A stretch of 64,000 nucleotides of DNA from contig CM046853.1 in NCBI GenBank assembly GCA_025617745.1, positions 50,646,934-50,710,933 on the forward strand, read 5' to 3'. A program made the translations under genes and the position numbers. The notes beneath the pieces were generated by a model. The model saw only the letters and a list, made by a program, of their open reading frames with translations. It made no database searches and had not been told where the DNA came from. This stretch comes from Heliocidaris erythrogramma. Lineage: Eukaryota; Echinodermata; Echinoidea; Camarodonta; Echinometridae. Shown one piece after another: positions 59,728 to 64,000 of the stretch (within the stretch, counting starts at the first letter, position 1; each line of letters starts with the position of its first letter).

Positions 59728-61604
59728 ACTACGTTTATATATACCCTATTTGATTTTAGACCTGTATTCATATTCGACCAAACTGTTTATTTGAGATGAT
59801 ATAATCCCTGATAATAAAAAGAGGTGATATATACAATGACACGTCCTTATTTGATTAGGACCATCAAAGTGAAAGTCGATTGCTTTGTATTATATTTTTG
59901 ATATATGAGATTAGTAAGACATTTGGAACTCAGTGAAATGGCCGTCAGTTGTGTGGATAAAATAATTTAATTAGTAGAGATAGATGGTGGTTCGCCTCAC
60001 TTTTGTCGATAGGAAAACAAAACAAAAAACCTACCCCCCCCCCCATCTTCATATTTCAAGATTCGATAACGAGGGTTGATTAAAGAATCTAAATTGTAAA
60101 TATATGATTATAATAGTTATACGGATTTGCGGATCGATGGCAATTTTCAGTTGCCTACACAGACCCGATTGTCGATTGATAATAGTAACCATACTCTGAA
60201 AGCTTTATTTAGCATTTGCCTACAGTTATGGATCTATTATTTATATCAGTGTTCATCGTTGAAACTATTTGATGTGTCGAGAAGGAAATCATTGGAGAAA
60301 GGAGAATGTGTTACCCCCGAGTCAGAATTCGGCAATGCCTGCAGTATACATTTCGTTCAAACACACAACAATGATTTAATGAAACAAGATGAAACAACTT
60401 TGGAAAATTAAGATAGATTTGCCCATTTATCCCCCTCTAACAACGAAACAATCGGATACAAAACAGGGAGATGGTTTTGGTAAGTACTCCCAGAAAATCT
60501 TTCATCAGGTTTATTTGACTGAACAGTGAATATTATAGCTATACTGTTAACAATGAGAGGTGAAAATAATTTAGATTCCTGTTCACTATCAAAATTACTT
60601 TACGCTTTAAAACAAAATGAACATGGTAGCACCCTTTTCCCCTAACAGTGTCTCCTGTCGCTTCTTGTACAGAGCTAATTGTAAGTTTGTTATTTGTCCT
60701 CCAAACAGGCAAGCCATGCACCCCTGTCCCCGATCCATTGCTGATGCCATTCTCTATTTTCCTTTCTCCCTCTTTTTTCAGAATCATGTGAAACTTTTTT
60801 TCGTTCTTTTGCTTGTCAATAAAACACATGTGCTCTCCATAACAAAATACTCTGACCGTCTGACGCCATCCCTACGTGCCCCCGTAGCTATCTGCACTAC
60901 CAATACAGGGGCCACGGACCGTTTTTGAAAGTGTGTGTGTGTGAGTGTGTGTGTGTGTGTGGGGGGGGGGGGGCTGATCTGATTTCACTCATTAATGACA
61001 ATTTTCGAACCTTTTTTCCGTGATTTATAAACGTTCCGCGGCCCATGCAATATTGTCTAAAATGTAAGAAATACAGTGGAAGTTCAAGCCAGTTGAAAAT
61101 ATACCAGTCTTTGAGTAATTCCGTTTTCGACATTTTTCGTTCGTTTGTTTGAGACTTTGCATTTTGAGTATCAAACTATATCTGTAAAATTCACGTGCGA
61201 TAGCAAACATGGAAGCAAAATGCCCCCTTTGGGGTTGAAATAAAAGAAATAAATTAAAATAAGAGTATCATGTAGCGGCGGCGATTTCTTGCAAAGACCG
61301 GGGGTCACGCGACACTAAAGAAACGAGCGGGGAATTAGGGTCTGTGAAGATACACCTCCCCCTGAATAAGATCTGATCTTGATACTTCGGGGGGGGGGGG
61401 GGGGCAGAGAGAGGCCCGTTTCGCTCAGAGCCAAAAGCGATAGCCTGCCACAGCGACACCAGACGAAATTTCGATAGGATTTTGTTCGGTCATCCGGGCC
61501 TGTCACGCATTGGCTACTCCAAATGGGGATGGGTTCTTCAGTGACTTTATTTTCGACCATAGAGTTACATGTTTTCGACCCACGCGCGCTCCGGCCGTCG
61601 AATT
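59728..61604. other. Intergenic, no gene seen
   Basis: Contains (GT)n plus a G13 run at about 60930-60973 and a 16-base G run at 61389-61404. A 94-codon ORF (60127-60411) and a 103-codon ORF (60617-60928) have no recognisable features. Confidence 0.45.
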
Positions 61605-61861
61605 AACGCGCGTTCTTTGTGACGTCACAATGCGACTATATATCAAAACACAAACTGAAGACAAGTTACAGGCCTATTCTGACGTCACAATACTCAGTCG
61701 ACGTCCTGACCATAGGTCCTGGTCGACGTCCTGACCATAGGTCCTGATCCTGACCTGACCTAGATATCAACGCGCGTTATTTGTGACGTCACAATGCTAC
61801 TATATCAAAACACAAACTGAAGAGGAGTTACAGGCCCATTCTGACGTCACAATACTCAGTC
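61605..61861. repeat. Duplicated block carrying four TGACGTCA palindromes
   Basis: A unit of about 93-95 bp (AACGCGCGTT.TTTGTGACGT ... TGACGTCACAATACTCAGTC) occurs at 61605-61699 and 61769-61861. Between the units, a 25-bp sequence (TCGACGTCCTGACCATAGGT...) is itself doubled. TGACGTCA, the full CRE/ATF half-site palindrome, lies at 61620, 61680, 61784 and 61842. Two CGCGCGTT words accompany it. A regulatory role is possible but not shown. Confidence 0.75.
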
Positions 61862-63580
61862 CTCAAACTTATATAAAAAACCCAATATACATGTCCGGAA
61901 CTTAGTGCACCATCAGGGGTGTTTCACAACGAGTTATGTTGGACTTAAAGTCGCACTTAAATTCCTAGTTGAGTGCTGCATCACCGCATTTATTTATGCT
62001 TTAAAAATTAAGCCAATTACATATTACAAGCATACATTAAAAATTCAAAGAAATAGTTCAATGAAACAAAACTGTTTTGCTGAAATTAAAAAATAGAGAA
62101 ATAGCCATTGTCATTGTCCACTCTAAGTCCACCTTAATTCTTTGTGAGCCCCCCCCCCCCCCAAGGTCCTGCACTAATTAATCATAATAAAGCATATGAC
62201 GCAGTAAACGACAATAAAAAAAATAAATAAAAAACCGCTCCAAAATTTTTCTCTCTCCTACGTGCGGCGGTTTGACGCGAAACGCGGCATAATTTTTTAG
62301 GTGTGTGAGACATTAACTACCATTGCATCATGGTTTTTTACTCCGGGGTGTCCATAGAAGGTGTCATGAATTTAAATGACTCCCTATAGTATTATATTTG
62401 CAAAATGTGAAATGAGACATTAAATATGTAAAGGGCCTCTACTGCGGAAAACTGGAAGTAGACCTATACGGTTTATTTATTTTTTCAATATTTGTTACGG
62501 TGCTCGTACATCCTTCTGGATATTTGGGATGAAACATTTTATCATTCGTTTATTGTTTTGGTTTTTCGATTATTGTTTTGGACCTGCGTTGCGTCTTAAT
62601 GTTATTGAAACCATGTGTTCTGTTTCCATCAGATACTGCATGAGGGCGGCCATTTCTCAACGGCAGATTTCAACATTGATCTCCGTTTTTCCCCCAATAT
62701 TTTTAATGTCTGTTTTTCATTTCATTTATGGCTTTCACTGACGACTGACAATTGCTCCTGATAAAATATAATTCAATCATTTTACAGGCCAATTTTGTAT
62801 GATATGAATGTTTAACCCTCTTATATATATATACATATATATATATATATCTATATCTATAAAAGTCAGTGAAGTTCAAAACCAAATTTCACTAAACAAC
62901 GACAAATTATTTCCCTCAAATTGGCTTTAGTTAGCAGACGTGTTTTCCTTAACATGCAGGTGAAGTTAGGGATGGCGTCAATATACATTACCCGGCAGGC
63001 CTGCCGAAAAGGGGATAAGGTTTGGAGCTGAGTAAAATAGTGAAAAGGTTTTTATTTTTTTTTTAATTTTAGGCTGTGTTCTACATACAATTAAATAAAA
63101 AAATATACGTAAGCTTTACAGTACTTTGCTATTGACACATTTAATTGTACTTGTTACACTATGTGATATGTTTGAATGTGTAACCTAAATGGTTAGCAAA
63201 TTTTGTTCATATTGTGAGCTGGATACTAGCAGCGGGTATCGGGCACTGGGCAGGGGCGGAATACATACTGTAAAAGGAGGGGGCACTTTATCGAAAAATC
63301 CAGACAAGCAAAACAATTTTTTGTACTTAAGGAATGCCAGACTGGTTGGGTTTTAAGGTGCGCAAGTGCTGTTGTGCCCCTTTAACCCGTAAGTAGGAAC
63401 AGGTATCCGGAAATCAATTAGGATTCATTTGGTTATTGGGAAAGAAATCCAAGGGAAGGTCTGTACGAGGAGATTCATCTTAATGTTCACTTTTATATAT
63501 ATATTTTTTTCCACAGCTATCAATTTCCTTCCGGAATAATTATGATTTTTTCTTCTTAAAAAAAAATGTAAATCATAAAG
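61862..63580. other. Intergenic, no gene seen
   Basis: C-rich run at about 62147-62162 and (TA)n at 62822-62862. No supported ORF. Confidence 0.45.
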
Positions 63581-63787
63581 AGTCATAGTTGCAACGAACC
63601 TAAACCTACGAGAAGCAGACGTGACCACCCTCACCAGTTCGAAGTACCATCCTCCAGACTGGAAGTCCACAGATGCTCATTGTTTCCTCGTACAATTAAA
63701 GCATGGAATGAACTCCACCTTACTACGATCAATCAATCTGACCCACTTAAATTTAAAGAATCGATTCTCAACCAAATTTCTTCTTAA
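63581..63787 (+). pseudogene. LINE reverse transcriptase C-terminal remnant
   Basis: The frame starting around 63581 reads RRDHPHQFEVPSSRLEVHR then CSLFPRTIKAWNELHL and ends with a TAA at 63785. The SFFPRTIxxWNxLP-type motif after an RRxHP..F stretch is the usual extreme C-terminus of CR1/L2/RTE-like LINE polymerases. Everything upstream is missing, so it is a 5'-truncated insertion. Confidence 0.7.
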
Positions 63788-63908
63788 ACGTCCACCCTCC
63801 GGCACCTCCAGTTCAAACTCCAATGGGAGTATTTCAGGAGGATTCAAACCAAGTACCAAGTACCAAGATAGACCGCATCAATTAATGCATTCTTCTCATT
63901 GCTAACTC

Positions 63909-64000
63909 TTTTTTTTTTTTTTTAATAATATTTTATTCCTTCCTCTTGTCATACATTCACAATACATGAAATTATTACATTAAATCATATAGAACGAGAT
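63909..64000 (-). mobile_element. Possible 3' end of another minus-strand retroposon running off the window
   Basis: A T15 run at 63909-63923 followed by TTTTATTCC (minus-strand AATAAA upstream of poly-A) has the same arrangement as the 3' end of the LINE at 11957-12010. The rest lies outside the window. Confidence 0.35.

Noticed and set aside
60127-60928. ORFs of 94-103 codons
   Set aside because: No signal sequence, domain or coding-like context; expected by chance in this length of sequence.

Overview
This is animal nuclear DNA: AT-rich, intron-containing and crowded with transposable elements. The mix points to a marine deuterostome, most likely an echinoderm such as a sea urchin. The evidence is tRNA-derived SINEs with (ATT)n tails, an L1/Tx1-type LINE with two ORFs, many fold-back DNA elements, a Tc1 element, and a short interstitial CCCTAA (vertebrate-type telomere) tract. 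The species call is an inference. A 500-base assembly gap lies at 41402-41901.

The first 25.7 kb holds one complete host gene on the minus strand, POFUT2 (GDP-fucose protein O-fucosyltransferase 2). I resolved eight coding exons whose phases close exactly, giving 446 residues from the preferred start. Exon 4 exists as two 67-nt versions about 2.5 kb apart (10517-10583 and 7951-8017). Both are open, both have splice sites and both have the same phases. They look like a mutually exclusive exon pair and are the most interesting host feature in the window.

Intron 2 of POFUT2 contains a nested insertion. A TTAA-flanked element with about 240-bp inverted repeats (11649-20901) encloses an 8.3-kb, apparently full-length LINE (11957-20271) in the same orientation as the gene. 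The LINE has an intact ORF1 (coiled coil plus RRM), an intact 1268-residue ORF2 (endonuclease plus reverse transcriptase), a poly(A) tail and an 11-bp target-site duplication. An unusually long 3.1-kb spacer separates the ORFs and contains an internal direct duplication.

From 25.8 to 64 kb the window is gene-poor. One convincing host ORF remains, a 169-residue secreted, cysteine-containing, polybasic-cleavage-type precursor at 33434-33943 (minus) of unknown function. The rest is repeats: a diverged 60-bp tandem array (29.5-30.4 kb), a decayed Tc1 transposon with perfect TIRs (42815-44479), several TTAA-flanked fold-back elements, a MITE family opening with GGGCCCTGTTTCATAAA, SINEs at 39.7, 49.9, 56.4 and 59.4 kb, a LINE C-terminal remnant at 63.6 kb, a duplicated block with four TGACGTCA palindromes at 61.6-61.86 kb, and many G/C homopolymers and microsatellites. 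Everything here comes from reading the sequence; no database search was run.
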